Origin: an uncultured Shewanella sp.
GTDB lineage: Bacteria; Pseudomonadota; Gammaproteobacteria; Enterobacterales; Shewanellaceae
Direction of reading: 5' to 3'
DNA: 64,000 nt
Assembly (NCBI RefSeq): GCF_947491715.1
Contig: NZ_CANLKR010000010.1
Span: forward strand, 62,001 to 126,000
Notes under the pieces: model-generated
Told to the model about the DNA's origin: nothing
What the model saw: only the letters and a program-made list of their open reading frames with translations
The model's database searches: none
Program-made: the position numbers and the translations under genes
Shown: positions 63,226-64,000 of the stretch, in pieces
Numbering within the stretch: the first letter of the stretch is position 1
Layout: the number at the start of each line of letters is the position of its first letter

Positions 63226-63302
63226 GGCAATGTAGCTCAGCTGGTTAGAGCACAGCACTCATAATGCTGGGGTCGCAGGTTCAAGTCCCGCCATTGCTAC
63301 CA
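63226..63302 (+). tRNA. metT: tRNA-Met (CAU), elongator
   Basis: 77 bases. Acceptor GGCAATG/CATTGCT with a G-U first pair, D-arm AGCTCAGCTGGTTAGAGC, anticodon loop CTCATAA, T-arm with GGTTCAAGTCC, and encoded CCA at 63300-63302. Elongator rather than initiator by similarity to E. coli metT. Identical to the copy at 63814. Confidence 0.97.
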
Positions 63303-63433
63303 TCTCCTTTTAACTGTAGTCAGTTAGAAGTTGATGTAAAACATCAATAGCAGCGCCTTGAATATCAAGTCCCGACTGTTATGGCTACCATCTTCTTTTA
63401 ACTGTAGTCAGTTAAAAGTGGATGTAAAACATC
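63303..63433 (+). repeat. Direct repeat with relic of a tRNA-Met 3' end
   Basis: Two copies of a block CCATCT(C/T)CTTTTAACTGTAGTCAGTTA.AAGT.GATGTAAAACATC (63300-63345 and 63388-63433) flank AATATCAAGTCCCGACTGTT followed by ATGGCTACCA. That piece resembles the tRNA-Met T-arm and acceptor end but lacks the 5' half. TTTTAACTG/CAGTTAAAA can form a hairpin. The same block recurs from 63888. Confidence 0.8.
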
Positions 63434-63458
63434 TGCCTAGATAAAAAAGAGGCGTTGT

Positions 63459-63543
<85 letters not shown>

Positions 63544-63601
63544 TTTAATTTAAACGTTATGGGCTTAGGCCGGTAATGATGTTTAAAGTAGGAAGTTAGA
63601 T

Positions 63602-63676
63602 TGGGATATCGCCAAGCGGTAAGGCACCGGGTTTTGATCTCGGCATTCCCAGGTTCGAATCCTGGTATCCCAGCCA
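63602..63676 (+). tRNA. glnU: tRNA-Gln (UUG), copy 1
   Basis: 75 bases. Acceptor TGGGATA/TATCCCA, anticodon loop TTTTGAT with TTG, T-arm CCAGGTTCGAATCCTGG, discriminator G and encoded CCA. Identical to the next tRNA. Confidence 0.97.
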
Positions 63677-63706
63677 CTCCTTTACTTTAAACAATGAATA
63701 AAATTT

Positions 63707-63781
63707 TGGGATATCGCCAAGCGGTAAGGCACCGGGTTTTGATCTCGGCATTCCCAGGTTCGAATCCTGGTATCCCAGCCA
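63707..63781 (+). tRNA. glnW: tRNA-Gln (UUG), copy 2
   Basis: 75 bases, identical to the tRNA at 63602 and separated from it by 30 bases. The Met-Leu-Gln-Gln-Met order equals the start of the E. coli metT-leuW-glnU-glnW-metU operon. Confidence 0.97.
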
Positions 63782-63813
63782 TTCTTTATAGTGAAACTAT
63801 AATAAAGAATTGT

Positions 63814-63890
63814 GGCAATGTAGCTCAGCTGGTTAGAGCACAGCACTCATAATGCTGGGGTCGCAGGTTCAAGTCCCGCCATTGCTACCA
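63814..63890 (+). tRNA. metU: tRNA-Met (CAU), elongator, copy 2
   Basis: 77 bases, identical to 63226-63302. Preceded by a small hairpin (TTATAGTGAAACTATAA). The E. coli array continues with two more tRNA-Gln genes, which would lie beyond the window. Confidence 0.97.
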
Positions 63891-64000
63891 TCTATTTCTA
63901 ACTGTAGTCAGTTAGACGTTGATGTAAAACACTAATAACAGCGCCTTGAATATCAAGTCCCGACTGTTATGGCTATCATCTATTTTTAATTGTAGCTAGT
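63891..64000 (+). repeat. Second copy of the tRNA-Met 3'-relic repeat
   Basis: CTAACTGTAGTCAGTTAGAC, then AGCGCCTTGAATATCAAGTC and CCGACTGTTATGGCTATCAT repeat the block after tRNA-Met 1 with a few substitutions; it reaches the window edge. It shows that tRNA-Met and its trailing relic were duplicated as a unit. Confidence 0.8.

Noticed and set aside
63058..63258. 66-codon minus-strand frame upstream of the tRNA array
   Set aside because: It covers the tRNA promoter and the 5' half of tRNA-Met on the opposite strand.
63303..63433. Repeats after tRNA-Met considered as a CRISPR array
   Set aside because: Only two repeat copies per block, unequal spacers, relics of tRNA in between and no cas genes.

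Overview
The window is a chromosomal segment of a low-GC gammaproteobacterium, most likely in or near Shewanellaceae. The reasons are the housekeeping order (lptD next to an AmgK/MurU pair and djlA; valS-holC-pepA divergent from lptFG; leuS-lptE-holA-nadD; miaB, phoH-ybeY-corC-lnt, a UbiF-type hydroxylase, pth-ychF) and several small families common in Shewanella and Vibrio relatives (DUF3019, DUF2960, DUF3634, DUF1451). The genus is an inference; no rRNA is present.

Layout. 0-5 kb: 5' part of lptD, divergent from amgK-murU (cell-wall sugar salvage), then djlA and a glycerate-dehydrogenase-like gene. 5-16 kb: preT-preA (pyrimidine reduction), a DUF1289 gene, a DUF3019-RstA/RstB-like two-component operon, a YcxB-like gene, a MITE, an SDR, a VOC protein, an FMN reductase divergent from a cysteine-rich regulator over a dense palindromic operator, an RsuA-type pseudouridine synthase and a peptide-transporter-like MFS gene. 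17-29 kb: valS, holC, pepA, lptF-lptG, RDD, DUF2960, a dicarboxylate-type symporter and a RhlE-type helicase. 29-39 kb: GFA, aminopeptidase P, FKBP, a second MITE abutting DUF1294, DUF4442, DUF368 (PopT-like), DUF523/DUF1722, DUF3634 and gabD-gabT. 39-41 kb: an AT-rich accessory patch with a decayed flippase gene and an unusual acidic octad-repeat/coiled-coil protein. 41-53.7 kb: nadD, holA, lptE, leuS, DUF1451, a POTRA-less BamA-like barrel, lnt, corC, ybeY, phoH, miaB. 53.8-59.2 kb: an accessory island with a degenerate protein-kinase-like protein resembling secreted effectors and four sugar-acid catabolic enzymes. 59.5-64 kb: a UbiF-type hydroxylase with a decayed duplicate of its 3' end, pth, ychF and a Met-Leu-Gln-Gln-Met tRNA array in the same order as the E. 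coli metT-leuW-glnU-glnW-metU operon, with a stable-RNA-type promoter and repeated fragments of tRNA-Met 3' ends.

The most unusual material is (1) the 39.5-40.3 kb protein with a VgrG/gp5-like glycine octad block and a perfect heptad stalk, (2) the kinase-like protein at 53.8-54.7 kb, (3) a MITE family with covarying terminal inverted repeats, one copy supplying the stop codon of a DUF1294 gene, and (4) local duplication scars at the UbiF-type gene and in the tRNA array. Family assignments rest on motifs read by eye; no database search was possible.
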